A DNA stretch of 64,000 bases from Rubellicoccus peritrichatus (GCF_033100135.1 NZ_CP136920.1:4149001-4213000), one strand, 5' to 3'. Numbered from the stretch's first letter, positions 51,992 through 63,132 are shown. Numbers and translations are program-made. The notes: generated by a model from the letters alone, not told the origin.

Positions 51992-53827
51992 CTAACGCGA
52001 TCCATCGGTCAACTGGATGACGACCTCATAGGCATCGCCTCCCACGATGACTTTGGAACTAGCTCCGTATTTTTTAGCCAATTCAACCATTCCTATATTG
52101 TCTCTGTTAACCAGGCCCCATAAACGTTGAATACCTTGACTTTCGGCAAAATTAACCAGCGTCTCCATTAGCACATTCCCCATACCAATCCGTCGCTTAC
52201 TTTCGTCAACGACAACGGCAAACTCGGCCGAAGTCGGATCATCATCCGAAAAATACCTTCCAACCGCTCGAATGATCTGACGCGCGCCTTGCCATTCAAA
52301 AATGCCAATAGCCATATCGCGTTTTTGGTCTACGTTGATGAGCTGGTAAGCCCTTTCGCGAGTCATGCGACCTGGATGATAACCATAACGTTGATGGATT
52401 GTCTCGGAGCTATGTGAATAGAAAAAGTCCTGCAATTTGCGCTGATCCGAAGGATGAAGAGGTCGCAATAAATATGACGTCCCTCGTAATTCTATTTTTT
52501 TCGATTCCAATCCCTCAATCTCTGTCACTACCGGTGGCGTATAATCCTGATAAATTGGAACCCAATGGCGTTCCCGAGCCACCTTCATTAAGTCATCACG
52601 GAAATCCGGATGCGCAATTTGAATGAGTTCAAGGACACGTTCACGAATACTTCTGGCTCGCAGTGAGGCTATGCCAAATTCCGTTACCACGTATTGAACA
52701 TCCCCTCGTGAAGTAACAACACCGGTCGCTTCATCTAATTGTGCAACAATTCGGGATACCGTTCCATTGTTTGCTGTTGAAGGCAAAGCAATGATAGATT
52801 TCCCATCCAAACCCATGGCAGCACCGCGAATGAAGTCTACCTGTCCTCCGATACCACTATAAAAGCGATAGCCAAATGAATCGGCTGCAACCTGCCCGGT
52901 AAGATCGATCTGCAAGGCACTATTAATCGAAACCATTTTATGATTTTGAGCAATCAGCAGCGGACTGTTTGTTACCTCGCTTGGGTGAAACTCAATCGCG
53001 GAGTTCTGATCAACGAAATCATACAACTCACTACTTCCAAAACAAAACGAGGCAACGGCTTTACCCTTATGAACTGTGCAAAGGGTGTTGTCGATGACTC
53101 CTTGCTTCATCAGATGCATGGCGCCATCGCCTAACATTTCCGTATATAAACCAAGGTGCTTATGTCCTCTCAGTTCAGCACAAATCCCATTAGTAATATC
53201 AGCAATACCCAGCTGTAATGTGCTGCCATCATCGACCAATTGAGCAACATATCTCCCTATCTGAGAAGCAACTTCATCGGGTTCCGTAGTCGGACATTCC
53301 GGAATCGATTCATCATTTTCCATGAAATAATCGATAGCCTCAACACTGATCTCAGACTTACCGTAAGTGCGTGGCATCCGTGGGTTCACCTGGGCAACCA
53401 CTGTTCGGGCAGAACGGCTAGCAGCCAGAACAATATCCACACTGACTCCCAACGAGCATATCCCTTTATCATCTGGCGGACTGACACTGATGAGTGCGAC
53501 ATCAATCGGCATAACTCCGCTTAAGAAATGTCGAGGTATCTCAGACAAGAAGCAGGGTGTATAGTCAGCCCGGTTTTCATAAACCGCTTCGCGTGTCTGT
53601 TCCCCCAAAAACAATGCGTTTGTCGTTATATTCTCTGAGAATTCAGGCTTCACCCAGGGGCAGTCTCCCAAAGTTAGAATATGCACAATTTCAACATCAC
53701 AAAGCGAGTGGTGATCCTTCATCATTCGACTCACAAGTGCCTGTGGGCATGCCGCCCCGGAGCCTATGAAGACCCTGCTTCCCGGGCGAACAATTGATAA
53801 CCAGTCTTTAGCGGTAAGTTCTTTCAT
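51992..53827 (-). CDS. Acetyl-CoA hydrolase/CoA-transferase fused to a GNAT acetyltransferase
   Basis: A 611-residue two-domain protein. Residues about 1-430 are a class-I CoA-transferase/acyl-CoA hydrolase domain of the 4-hydroxybutyrate/acetate type: RPGSRVFIGSGAACPQALV, LGVSVDIVLAAS, IGGQVDFIRGA and VTEFGIASLRARSIRER with the catalytic-type Glu. Residues about 445-611 are a GNAT domain: YLLRPLHPSDQRKLQDFFYS, EFAVVVDESKRRIGMGNVLM with the acetyl-CoA-binding R-x-x-G-x-G, and LVNRDNIGMVELAKKYG. The GNAT part could acetylate the transferase or another enzyme. It is last in the decarboxylase operon. Confidence 0.85.
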   Translation of the reverse strand: MKELTAKDWLSIVRPGSRVFIGSGAACPQALVSRMMKDHHSLCDVEIVHILTLGDCPWVKPEFSENITTNALFLGEQTREAVYENRADYTPCFLSEIPRHFLSGVMPIDVALISVSPPDDKGICSLGVSVDIVLAASRSARTVVAQVNPRMPRTYGKSEISVEAIDYFMENDESIPECPTTEPDEVASQIGRYVAQLVDDGSTLQLGIADITNGICAELRGHKHLGLYTEMLGDGAMHLMKQGVIDNTLCTVHKGKAVASFCFGSSELYDFVDQNSAIEFHPSEVTNSPLLIAQNHKMVSINSALQIDLTGQVAADSFGYRFYSGIGGQVDFIRGAAMGLDGKSIIALPSTANNGTVSRIVAQLDEATGVVTSRGDVQYVVTEFGIASLRARSIRERVLELIQIAHPDFRDDLMKVARERHWVPIYQDYTPPVVTEIEGLESKKIELRGTSYLLRPLHPSDQRKLQDFFYSHSSETIHQRYGYHPGRMTRERAYQLINVDQKRDMAIGIFEWQGARQIIRAVGRYFSDDDPTSAEFAVVVDESKRRIGMGNVLMETLVNFAESQGIQRLWGLVNRDNIGMVELAKKYGASSKVIVGGDAYEVVIQLTDGSR

Positions 53828-53863
53828 CCCACTCCCCTAACCTATTTGTGATGCAATAAAGAA

Positions 53864-54856
53864 CTATAATTTCAAAAGCTCACTCAATGCAACGGAAACT
53901 GGTACTTTGCCCTCACCGACAGCAATTTCCATTTCTTCAATACAATCTGCATTCATTGACGAGAAACGTTGCATAACTGCCTGTTGCAATAAAGAGCGAA
54001 ACCAATCGACATTCTGCTGACTACGGCGCTTTTGCAGTACTCCGGATGCAGACATTTCATCGCGAAATGTTTCCACTACTTTCCATATTGAATCAACGCC
54101 TTCACCATGCAGGGCGGAACATGTCATTGCACGTGGTTTCCAACCAGGCGTGAAAGGATGCAGAAAGTGCAGAACACGTGCATACTCAACTTTGGCTTGC
54201 TCGGCTTTGATACGATTATCGCCATCAGCTTTGTTTACGACAATGGCGTCTGACAACTCGATAACACCCTTCTTGATACATTGCAATTCATCGCCAGCTC
54301 CAGCAATCTGTAGCAGGAGAAAAAAATCTGTCATCGTGCGGACCTTCGCTTCGCTCTGACCTACTCCAACTGTTTCCACGATAACAACATTATAGCCAGC
54401 TGCTTCACAAAGAAGCATTGCCTCGCGGGTACGTGCAGCAACACCACCCAGGCTATTGCCCGACGGCGAGGGTCTTATGAATGCATTAGAATGGCGCGAC
54501 AATTCCTCCATGCGGGTTTTATCGCCGAGAATACTTCCTCCCGTAATCGAACTGCTGGGATCAACCGCCAACACAGCTACCCTCTTATCCTCTCGGCATA
54601 GAAAGGTACCCAAGCTCTCAATAAAAGTGCTCTTGCCCGCACCAGGAACACCGGTCAGTCCAACTCGTATTGCCCCACCCGTATGCGGGAGAATCCGCCG
54701 CATAAGCTCTTGGGCTGGAGCCTGATGCTGCTCTGCACGACTCTCTGCCAGGGTAATCGCCATAGCCAACCGACCACGATCACCTGCGAGCACACCCTCT
54801 ACGAGTGAGTCGATATCTGGTTTTCGTCGTCGATTTTTTATTTGAGGCATTAACAT
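53864..54856 (-). CDS. meaB: MeaB/ArgK-type GTPase, methylmalonyl-CoA mutase chaperone
   Basis: A G-protein that loads and protects coenzyme B12 in methylmalonyl-CoA mutase. P-loop GVPGAGKSTFIE near residue 70; DPSSSITGGSILGDKTRME next; the Mg2+/switch region ETVGVGQSE; and NKADGDN for guanine recognition. The 330 residues from ATG 54856 (a TTG precedes it) match the family. The mutase genes themselves are divergent, 6 kb away, but belong to the same pathway cluster. Gap to the CoA-transferase upstream is 47 bp. Confidence 0.94.
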   Translation of the reverse strand: MLMPQIKNRRRKPDIDSLVEGVLAGDRGRLAMAITLAESRAEQHQAPAQELMRRILPHTGGAIRVGLTGVPGAGKSTFIESLGTFLCREDKRVAVLAVDPSSSITGGSILGDKTRMEELSRHSNAFIRPSPSGNSLGGVAARTREAMLLCEAAGYNVVIVETVGVGQSEAKVRTMTDFFLLLQIAGAGDELQCIKKGVIELSDAIVVNKADGDNRIKAEQAKVEYARVLHFLHPFTPGWKPRAMTCSALHGEGVDSIWKVVETFRDEMSASGVLQKRRSQQNVDWFRSLLQQAVMQRFSSMNADCIEEMEIAVGEGKVPVSVALSELLKL

Positions 54857-54903
54857 CAATTAAAACGTCATGCTATTGATTGCCATTACAATTCGTCAAT
54901 TGC

Positions 54904-56397
54904 TTACCAAGCGACACCCCGCATATCCTTCTTCTCCATGAAAGCTTGATGCATGGCAAAAGCAGAGCCCAATGTCTGCGGAGTATGGCCGTTTTTAGCA
55001 TTCTCGAAATAAGCACTCAGTTGATCACGATAATCTGGATGCGAACACTTATCGACAATTTCCCGGGCACGCTCCACCGGGTCTTTGCATCGCAAATCCG
55101 CCACTCCCTGATCCGTTACAATGACCTGCACACTATGCTCGCTATGATCAAGGTGAGCAACCAACGGAACAATCGTACTAATCGCCCCACCCTTGGCAGT
55201 CGATGGACAAGTAAAAATCGAAATGTAAGCATTGCGTGTGAAATCGCCAGAGCCGCCAATGCCATTCATCAGGTTTTGCCCCATGACATGAGTCGAGTTC
55301 ACGTTCCCCCAAATATCAACTTCGATGGCCGTATTGATGGAAATAATCCCAAGACGTCGAACGACCTCCGGGTGATTTGAAATTTCCTGAGGACGGAGAA
55401 GAATACGCTCTTTGAAAAAAGGTAAATCATTATAAACCGCTTCAAGCATTGCAGGCGTAAGCGTCAAAGAAGTGGCACTGCCAAATGTGAGCTTACCACT
55501 TCTCATCAAATCAATAACGCTATCCTGAATCACCTCGGAATACATTTCAAATGGAGGAATACTTGGATTCTTCCCAAGTGCACCAAGGACCGCATTCGCA
55601 ATATTGCCGACTCCGGACTGAATCGGAAGAAAACTTTTCGGTATACGACCTCTCTCGATTTCATTAGCAAGGAAACTCGATACATTTTCACCGATTTTCT
55701 GCGTGATTGCATCGGTCTCTTTAAAACCACCGACTTCGTCCGGACGATTCGTTTTTACGATTCCGATGATCTTTTTAGGGTCAACCTTAAGCGTTGTTGA
55801 GCCAATGCGATCATTGCATCTATAGACAGGTATCTCACGACGATGCGGAGGATCTTTCGGCTCATAAATATCATGCAAACCCTTAAGCTCAGACGAATGA
55901 TACTCATTCAGTTCGACAAAAATTCTATCTGCCACATTACAGAAGGTATTACTCGCACCCACACTGGTTGACAGTGTTATTTCACCGCCCTCACTAACTG
56001 CGGAAGCCTCAATCACTGCAAAGCTTATTTTACCAAGAGATCCATAACGCGTCGCTTCCGGAAGCATCGAAAGATGCATGTCAAAGAATCGCGTTTCGCC
56101 ATGATTAATTGCACTGCGAAGGTACTTGTTACTCTGATACGGCGTACGAAACAACACGGCATTAGCACGCGCCAATTCTCCATCAAGACTATCACCGGTT
56201 GAGGCTCCGGTAATAACACCTATTTTGAACTCGCGCCCCGCCTCATGCTCCACTTTCGCACGCCTGGCAATTGCTGTAGGAATTTCCTTGGCGGCACCAG
56301 CAGGGGTAAATCCACTAAAACCAATAGTGTCACCGTGGTTGATCATTGCGGCCGCCTCATCAGCGGTCACTACGGGATATCTCGTTGCTGTAAGCAT
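54904..56397 (-). CDS. Succinate CoA-transferase (acetyl-CoA hydrolase family)
   Basis: A 497-residue CoA-transferase, similar to AarC/YgfH-type succinyl-CoA:acetate or propionyl-CoA:succinate transferases. Motifs: FSGFTPAGAAKEIPTAIARRA at the start, IQSGVGNIANAVLGALG, the active-site-type Glu in EMYSEVIQDSVIDLM, and GGSGDFTRNAYISIF. In the succinate-propionate pathway it regenerates succinyl-CoA from succinate with propionyl-CoA as donor. Its position between the Na+-pump beta subunit (22 bp away) and MeaB fits exactly. The acetate-specific alternative cannot be excluded. Confidence 0.88.
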   Translation of the reverse strand: MLTATRYPVVTADEAAAMINHGDTIGFSGFTPAGAAKEIPTAIARRAKVEHEAGREFKIGVITGASTGDSLDGELARANAVLFRTPYQSNKYLRSAINHGETRFFDMHLSMLPEATRYGSLGKISFAVIEASAVSEGGEITLSTSVGASNTFCNVADRIFVELNEYHSSELKGLHDIYEPKDPPHRREIPVYRCNDRIGSTTLKVDPKKIIGIVKTNRPDEVGGFKETDAITQKIGENVSSFLANEIERGRIPKSFLPIQSGVGNIANAVLGALGKNPSIPPFEMYSEVIQDSVIDLMRSGKLTFGSATSLTLTPAMLEAVYNDLPFFKERILLRPQEISNHPEVVRRLGIISINTAIEVDIWGNVNSTHVMGQNLMNGIGGSGDFTRNAYISIFTCPSTAKGGAISTIVPLVAHLDHSEHSVQVIVTDQGVADLRCKDPVERAREIVDKCSHPDYRDQLSAYFENAKNGHTPQTLGSAFAMHQAFMEKKDMRGVAW

Positions 56398-56419
56398 GAT
56401 CTTATTTTTATTCTATCAA

Positions 56420-57907
56420 TCAATGTCCTGATGTAAAGACTGTGAGGAAAAAGCCGGCAACCAATGCAGTGCCAATTACTCCGGCAACATTAGGCCCCAT
56501 TGCATGCATCAAAAGAAAGTTGCCTGGATCAGCCTTCTGACCTTCCACCTGACTGACACGAGCAGCCATCGGCACGGCGCTGACTCCTGCAGAACCTATA
56601 AGTGGGTTAATCTTCTGCTTCGAAACGGCATTCATTACTTTTGCCATGATGACACCGGCCCCAGTCGCAAGGCAGAATGCCAATACACCGAGAACCATAA
56701 TGCCCAATGTTTCTGCACGTAAAAAGCGATCCCCGGTCATCGTGATTCCGACACTGGAACCGAGAAATATAGTGATTATATTGATGAGCTCATTCTGCGC
56801 AGCTTTGCTCAAACGATCGACCACCTTACATTCACGGAGAAAGTTGCCAAACATCAGCATACCGATTAATGGTGATGCCGGTGGCACAAGCAAAACACAG
56901 GTAATCGTAACAATCACTGCGAATATTAGCTTTTCTATACGACTTACCGGACGTAAACTTTTCATCCGAATCCGGCGCTCCTTTTCTGTTGTGAGCAAGC
57001 GCATGATAGGTGGCTGGAGTACCGGAACCAATGCCATGTAGCTGTAAGCTGATACCGCAATTGGAGCCAGTAATTCCGGTGCAAGTGAATTGGCCAAAAA
57101 GATCGAAGTGGGCCCATCCGCACCTCCGATAATGCCGATTGCACCAGATGCCTGGGCACTAAACCCAAATAACTGCGCACCAATAAAAGTCCCAAAGACT
57201 CCAAACTGAGCTGCTGCCCCCAATAGTAACACGCGGGGATTTGCAATGAGCGGCCCGAAGTCAGTTAAAGCACCAACTCCGAGAAATATTAGTGGAGGAA
57301 AGATTTCCAGAATCACACCAAGCTGAATGTAGTGAAACAAGCCACCACTGTGCTCACTGTGGAGCTCAGCCAAAGGCTCCCCCTTGAAGACTCTTTCCCC
57401 AATAGCGACATCAACGGAAACAACTCGCCCATCTGCTTCGGCCCAAACAAGTATATCTGATTTACGTAAGCTTGTCTGTGCAATTGCATCTGTTTCATTA
57501 GTTGTATCCGGACGGACAATAAAAAGCAGGGATCGTGCTCCAAATCCCTCGACTGCTTCACCATTAAGTAAGCGCGATAAAATTTCCTGATCCAGGTCCC
57601 CAACTGTAGTGGGCATAACACGCTCTACGGCATTCAACCGAACCGGATCGCCTTCCTGTACAACGGCAAAAACGACTTCTCCATTCACCGGACTCCGCAA
57701 TACACTTGCCGGCTTGTTGATGATACCCTCTGTCGGCAGGTTGGCCAACATGGCACCGAATGCAATTGGCACTAACAGCAAAGGTTCAAACTTTCTGTAA
57801 ACTGCCAAGTAAAGGAGAACACCTACCACGACCCACATCGCCAGCATGCGCCAGTCGAGATGGCTGAAACCTGTGTTCTCATAAAGGCGCTGTAGAAGAT
57901 CGGCCAT
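56420..57907 (-). CDS. mmdB: Na+-translocating decarboxylase beta subunit with an internal barrel-sandwich-like insert
   Basis: Membrane subunit (495 residues) of the sodium pump of OadB/MmdB type; couples decarboxylation of the biotin-bound carboxyl group to Na+ export. Conserved channel segments: VGALTDFGPLIANP (Asp Na+ ligand), IIGGADGPTSIFL, NELINIITIFLGSSVG, and GSAGVSAVPMAARV. Between the first membrane segments, residues about 62-188 form an unusual hydrophilic insert with two half-motifs, SPVNGEVVFAVVQEGDPVR and ILVWAEADGRVVSVDVAIGE, like a biotinyl/HlyD barrel sandwich without a biotin Lys. Other beta subunits I recall have a shorter, unrelated segment there. Confidence 0.92.
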   Translation of the reverse strand: MADLLQRLYENTGFSHLDWRMLAMWVVVGVLLYLAVYRKFEPLLLVPIAFGAMLANLPTEGIINKPASVLRSPVNGEVVFAVVQEGDPVRLNAVERVMPTTVGDLDQEILSRLLNGEAVEGFGARSLLFIVRPDTTNETDAIAQTSLRKSDILVWAEADGRVVSVDVAIGERVFKGEPLAELHSEHSGGLFHYIQLGVILEIFPPLIFLGVGALTDFGPLIANPRVLLLGAAAQFGVFGTFIGAQLFGFSAQASGAIGIIGGADGPTSIFLANSLAPELLAPIAVSAYSYMALVPVLQPPIMRLLTTEKERRIRMKSLRPVSRIEKLIFAVIVTITCVLLVPPASPLIGMLMFGNFLRECKVVDRLSKAAQNELINIITIFLGSSVGITMTGDRFLRAETLGIMVLGVLAFCLATGAGVIMAKVMNAVSKQKINPLIGSAGVSAVPMAARVSQVEGQKADPGNFLLMHAMGPNVAGVIGTALVAGFFLTVFTSGH

Positions 57908-57915
57908 TGTAGAAC

Positions 57916-58305
57916 CTACGCAATGGTGATAAGTGACTGTCCCTCTTCCACAGAGCTGCCAACTGAAACATGAATTGCCTCAACCTTCCCTGCTTGCGGA
58001 GAAGAAACGAGTGTATTCATCTTCATCGCTTCAAGCGTGAAAACCTTCTGCCCTTCCTCAACGGTATCACCAACTGCAACATCGATCGATATCACGACCG
58101 CAGCCAATGGGCTCTTTACATCACCGTCACCCCCAGCAGCTGGTTTCGGAGCAGCGGCTGGTTTTGGAACTGCGATAGGTTCGGAGACACGTGTGCTACT
58201 TGCTGGCACACGAGGCTGTGGAATCGGTGACGCGGTGCCTTCATCCAGAAGTTCCACTTCAACGTCGTAAGACTTACCTTCTACAGTAATACGTAAGCGT
58301 TTCAT
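57916..58305 (-). CDS. mmdC: Biotin carboxyl-carrier subunit of the decarboxylase
   Basis: A 129-residue biotin carrier. The attachment motif EAMKMNT has the biotinyl-Lys at position 95, in the standard location about 35 residues from the C-terminus. A Pro/Ala-rich flexible linker (residues 26-58) joins it to a short N-terminal region, KRLRITVEGKSYDVEVELL, as in MmdC-type carriers. It carries the carboxyl group from the carboxyltransferase to the membrane beta subunit. It lies 8 bp upstream of the beta subunit gene. Confidence 0.95.
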   Translation of the reverse strand: MKRLRITVEGKSYDVEVELLDEGTASPIPQPRVPASSTRVSEPIAVPKPAAAPKPAAGGDGDVKSPLAAVVISIDVAVGDTVEEGQKVFTLEAMKMNTLVSSPQAGKVEAIHVSVGSSVEEGQSLITIA

Positions 58306-58338
58306 AACAATTGTCCTTAAAATTCCCTATATATTTAT

Positions 58339-58770
58339 CTACCTCACTCTATGTGATGAAAAAATTTGACGACGTCCCTCTTGAGCCCATCCTGGGCCAC
58401 CTGGGCGGATTGACACAATACGATGCGGGCGATCTTTTAACATCGTGTAAACAGCGGCACTGATTACGGCTGCTACTTCGGGATCTTCAACCTCTGCGGT
58501 TTCTTTGTCATCCCTGGCAGCAATCATCTGACTGTTGGTTTCCGCAATCGACTTTGTAGATTCTGCAGTTTTCTCAAGATTTCGTGACACCTTAACCAGG
58601 TCGGCAGCAGCTTTTTTTACGAAGAAAGCGCCAAATATTGCAGTCACTGCTGCAATCAAAGCCAAGACGACCATAACAAAGAGAAAGCCAATCACAACGA
58701 TACCAAACAGCTCAGGTGATTCAGTATTCGTTACAGTATCTACCGATGCGATGTTTCCTATATAACTCAT
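58339..58770 (-). CDS. mmdD: Decarboxylase gamma/delta subunit (OadG-like)
   Basis: A 143-residue subunit with one membrane helix (LFGIVVIGFLFVMVVLALIAAVTAIFGAFF, residues 21-50), a charged helix, and a C-terminal motif EVAAVISAAVYTMLKDRPHRIVSI that matches OadG/MmdD. It is thought to assemble the carboxyltransferase with the membrane subunit and often binds a metal through the C-terminal part. Order and spacing with neighbours support the role: carboxyltransferase, then this, then biotin carrier, then beta subunit. Divergent sequence is normal in this family. Confidence 0.88.
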   Translation of the reverse strand: MSYIGNIASVDTVTNTESPELFGIVVIGFLFVMVVLALIAAVTAIFGAFFVKKAAADLVKVSRNLEKTAESTKSIAETNSQMIAARDDKETAEVEDPEVAAVISAAVYTMLKDRPHRIVSIRPGGPGWAQEGRRQIFSSHRVR

Positions 58771-58806
58771 AGTGATTCAGTTCCAACGGTCTGACATACC
58801 TAATTA

Positions 58807-60357
<1,551 letters not shown>

Positions 60358-60405
60358 TATTCAAACCTCCTAATGTGTTTTCAGTCCTATTCGTGAACAC
60401 ACTTA

Positions 60406-60807
60406 CTACTTTTCCTGACAAAACTCGGTCAGAACACCATGCGTCGATTTTGGATGCAGAAATGCAACAAGCTTATTCGCAGCCCCTTCGAAAGGAACTT
60501 CATGGATCAAGCGAACCCCGGCCTCAGAAGCTTTAGCCAGTTGACCCCCAATATCATCGGTATGGAAAGCAATGTGGTGGATCCCCTCTCCGCTCTTCTC
60601 AAGGAATTTGGCGATCGGACTATCAGGAGCAGTCGGCTCCAGTAATTCGATATGCACATCTCCTGCCTCAAAAAAAGCCGTCCTGACTTTTTGTGAGGCG
60701 ACTTCCTCACGACCATGACAATGCAAACCGAGCGCGTTTTCGTAGTATTTAACGGTTTCGTCAAGGTCCTGAACCGCAATCCCAAGGTGATCTATTTTAG
60801 TAATCAT
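60406..60807 (-). CDS. mce: Methylmalonyl-CoA epimerase
   Basis: A 133-residue VOC-fold protein interconverting (R)- and (S)-methylmalonyl-CoA. Metal ligands are visible: His in IDHLGIAV, Glu in HIELLEP, His in GIHHIAFH and Glu in LTEFCQE. AGGAG (60821-60817) precedes the start. It is first in the decarboxylase operon and 137 bp from the divergent mutase genes, linking mutase (R product) to decarboxylase (S substrate). Confidence 0.94.
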   Translation of the reverse strand: MITKIDHLGIAVQDLDETVKYYENALGLHCHGREEVASQKVRTAFFEAGDVHIELLEPTAPDSPIAKFLEKSGEGIHHIAFHTDDIGGQLAKASEAGVRLIHEVPFEGAANKLVAFLHPKSTHGVLTEFCQEK

Positions 60808-60944
60808 TGCTATAATCTCCTGTTGTCATAAACAAACCAATCAATAACTTATTCTTATGTCAAATAGTTTTGAGATTAAATATTCTTATTGACAGGTTTC
60901 CATACCTTTAAGAGTCTAAAGACATTAAGAACACAGACTGTACC
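60808..60944. promoter_or_regulatory. Divergent promoter region between mce and mutA
   Basis: The 137-bp AT-rich gap must drive both halves of the pathway. Perfect TTGACA boxes occur on each strand: plus 60889-60894 and minus 60863-60858. Neither has a good -10 hexamer at 16-18 bp, so promoter assignment is tentative. No inverted repeat or riboswitch is evident to me. Confidence 0.45.
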
Positions 60945-63092
60945 ATGCGTAAGGATAGCAAAAAGAACGTCAGACTCCTAGAGAATTTTCCTCCTTCAAC
61001 ACCGGAAGAATGGCGTAAGGCAGCTGACAAATTACTGAAGGGAAAGCCTTTTGATAAGGTCATGATAGCGAACTCGCCGGAAGGCATTCGTCTGGAACCG
61101 ATCTTTTGGAAGGAAGTACTTGATGGCTTGGATGCAGCTGAATCATTACCAGGATTTGATAGTTACCTTCGAGGCACGAACGCCTCCGGGTACAATCACA
61201 AACCATGGGAGATCGCCCAGGAACTGCCCTATGGAACACCTGCGGAGTTTAACCAAGCCACATTGGAAGATCTGATGCGCGGACAAAATGCGCTCAATAT
61301 CATCCTCGACATCGCAACACTAAAAGGAGTCGACCCTGATGGCGCAAAGCCAGGCGAAGTTGCCGCTTGTGGCCTTTCGATTGCCTGTCTGCAAGACCTT
61401 CGAACTGCTTTTAAAGATATCATTCCCGACGCAATCAGTTTTCACATCCGTTCTGGTTGCTCAGGTCTAAGCATTGGAGCAATCTTCTTTGCCTGGCTAA
61501 TGGAGCAAGGTACCGATTTGAAGAAAATCAAAGGGAGCATCGGGATGGATCCAATTGCTGTGCAGGCTGCTGCTGGAACATTGCCCGTTAAATTGAAAAA
61601 CCTCTTGGATGAACAGGCAATCCTGGCACACTTTTGCACCAAAGAAGCCCCGGGAATTAAAGCCATTACCGTCTCTACTCTACCCTATCATCAGGCAGGA
61701 TGCTCTGCAGTTGAGGAGCTCGGTATCGCGCTTGCAACGGGTGCCTGCTATTTACAGGAAATGACTGAACGCGGAATTTCGATTAACGAGGCCGCTAATC
61801 AAATCCGTTTCAGCTTCGCCATCGGTCCAAACTTCTTCATGGAAGTTTCAAAGTTTCGCGCCGCGCGTGTTTTATGGGCAAATGTTGTGTCCGCATTTGG
61901 AGGCAACACAGAGGCGCAGAAAATCCATGTTCATGCGCGAACCGGTCTTTTCAACAAAACAAAAAACGACCCCTATGTGAACATGCTCCGCACAACAACG
62001 GAAGCACTCAGCGGAGTCATCGCAGGAGTCGATAGCCTCTGTGTCGGTAACTTTGATGAAGTCACGCGTCTACCCGATACCTTCAGCCGTCGTATCTCGC
62101 GCAACACACAAATCATCCTGCAAGAAGAGTGTGAACTTACGGGAATCGTCGATCCAGCAGGTGGATCCTGGGCTGTCGAATGGTTAACTAATCAGATCGC
62201 TGAAAAAGCATGGAGTTTCTTTCAGGAAACCGAAAGCAAAGGTGGCGTAATACCAGCACTAAAAGACGGATTCATTCAGGATCACATCGCTGCAACTGCC
62301 CAAGGCATGGATAAGCAACTCAACCAGCGCCGGATGAGTCTGGTAGGGACAAATGTCTATCCAAACGTTGACGAACAACAACTTGAAGAGAAGCCCATCG
62401 ACTACACCGAACTTCGCGATAATCGCGCGCGCGAAATTGCGGCTGCCCGAGTAGAGCTTGATGAAGATGCCGATGCCAAAGTCATGTCCGCCCTCAATGA
62501 TATCCTTGAGGCCGATGGTAATACCCTGATGCCTGCCTTGATCGATGCCGTACAAACAGGAGCAACTCTCGGAGAAATAACCAAGACACTGCGTGCATCG
62601 GTCGAGCCGGAAGATGCCATCAAGCCATTGCCATCTGCTCGACTTGCCGCTAAGTATGAAGCACTCCGGGAAGCCTCAAATGCATTTGAAGTGAATACCG
62701 GCCAACGGCCACTCATTTTCCTGTGTAATCTTGGACCGCTTCGTCGCCATAAATTGCGTGCCGATTTTACTAAGTCTTTCTTTGCCGCAGGTGGTTTTAA
62801 AATTATTTCGCCCAACGGCTTTGAAGATCCAAAAGAGGCGGTGGATGCTTTGGCCGAATCAGGTGCGGGTATTACCGTTGTTTGCGGCACGGATGATGAC
62901 TACGTCGAAAGATTCGCTGAATATGCAAAAGCGATCAAGGCTGCGTTGCCAGATACACGTATCGTTCTTGCTGGGTTTCCCGGCGATAACGAAAAAGCAT
63001 TTCGAACGGCGGGCATGGATGATTTCATCTTCATCAAATCAAATAACTATGAAGTGAACCGCACTTACCTTGAAGGCCTGGGCGTATTATAA
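60945..63092 (+). CDS. mutA: Methylmalonyl-CoA mutase small (alpha/beta partner) subunit
   Basis: A 715-residue subunit of the heterodimeric mutase (succinyl-CoA to (R)-methylmalonyl-CoA). N-terminal domain: TPEEWRKAADKLLKGKPFD and a TIM barrel with SGYNHKPWEIAQELPYG. The C-terminal domain keeps the B12-domain fold (FLCNLGPLRRHKLRADF...FIKSNNYEVN) but lacks the DxHxxG motif that binds cobalamin, as expected for the non-catalytic subunit. The next gene is the large subunit, 41 bp away. No Shine-Dalgarno sequence is apparent. Confidence 0.94.
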   Translation: MRKDSKKNVRLLENFPPSTPEEWRKAADKLLKGKPFDKVMIANSPEGIRLEPIFWKEVLDGLDAAESLPGFDSYLRGTNASGYNHKPWEIAQELPYGTPAEFNQATLEDLMRGQNALNIILDIATLKGVDPDGAKPGEVAACGLSIACLQDLRTAFKDIIPDAISFHIRSGCSGLSIGAIFFAWLMEQGTDLKKIKGSIGMDPIAVQAAAGTLPVKLKNLLDEQAILAHFCTKEAPGIKAITVSTLPYHQAGCSAVEELGIALATGACYLQEMTERGISINEAANQIRFSFAIGPNFFMEVSKFRAARVLWANVVSAFGGNTEAQKIHVHARTGLFNKTKNDPYVNMLRTTTEALSGVIAGVDSLCVGNFDEVTRLPDTFSRRISRNTQIILQEECELTGIVDPAGGSWAVEWLTNQIAEKAWSFFQETESKGGVIPALKDGFIQDHIAATAQGMDKQLNQRRMSLVGTNVYPNVDEQQLEEKPIDYTELRDNRAREIAAARVELDEDADAKVMSALNDILEADGNTLMPALIDAVQTGATLGEITKTLRASVEPEDAIKPLPSARLAAKYEALREASNAFEVNTGQRPLIFLCNLGPLRRHKLRADFTKSFFAAGGFKIISPNGFEDPKEAVDALAESGAGITVVCGTDDDYVERFAEYAKAIKAALPDTRIVLAGFPGDNEKAFRTAGMDDFIFIKSNNYEVNRTYLEGLGVL

Positions 63093-63132
63093 ATCAGATC
63101 ACCAATCAGATAACTGAAAACTCAATTTCACA

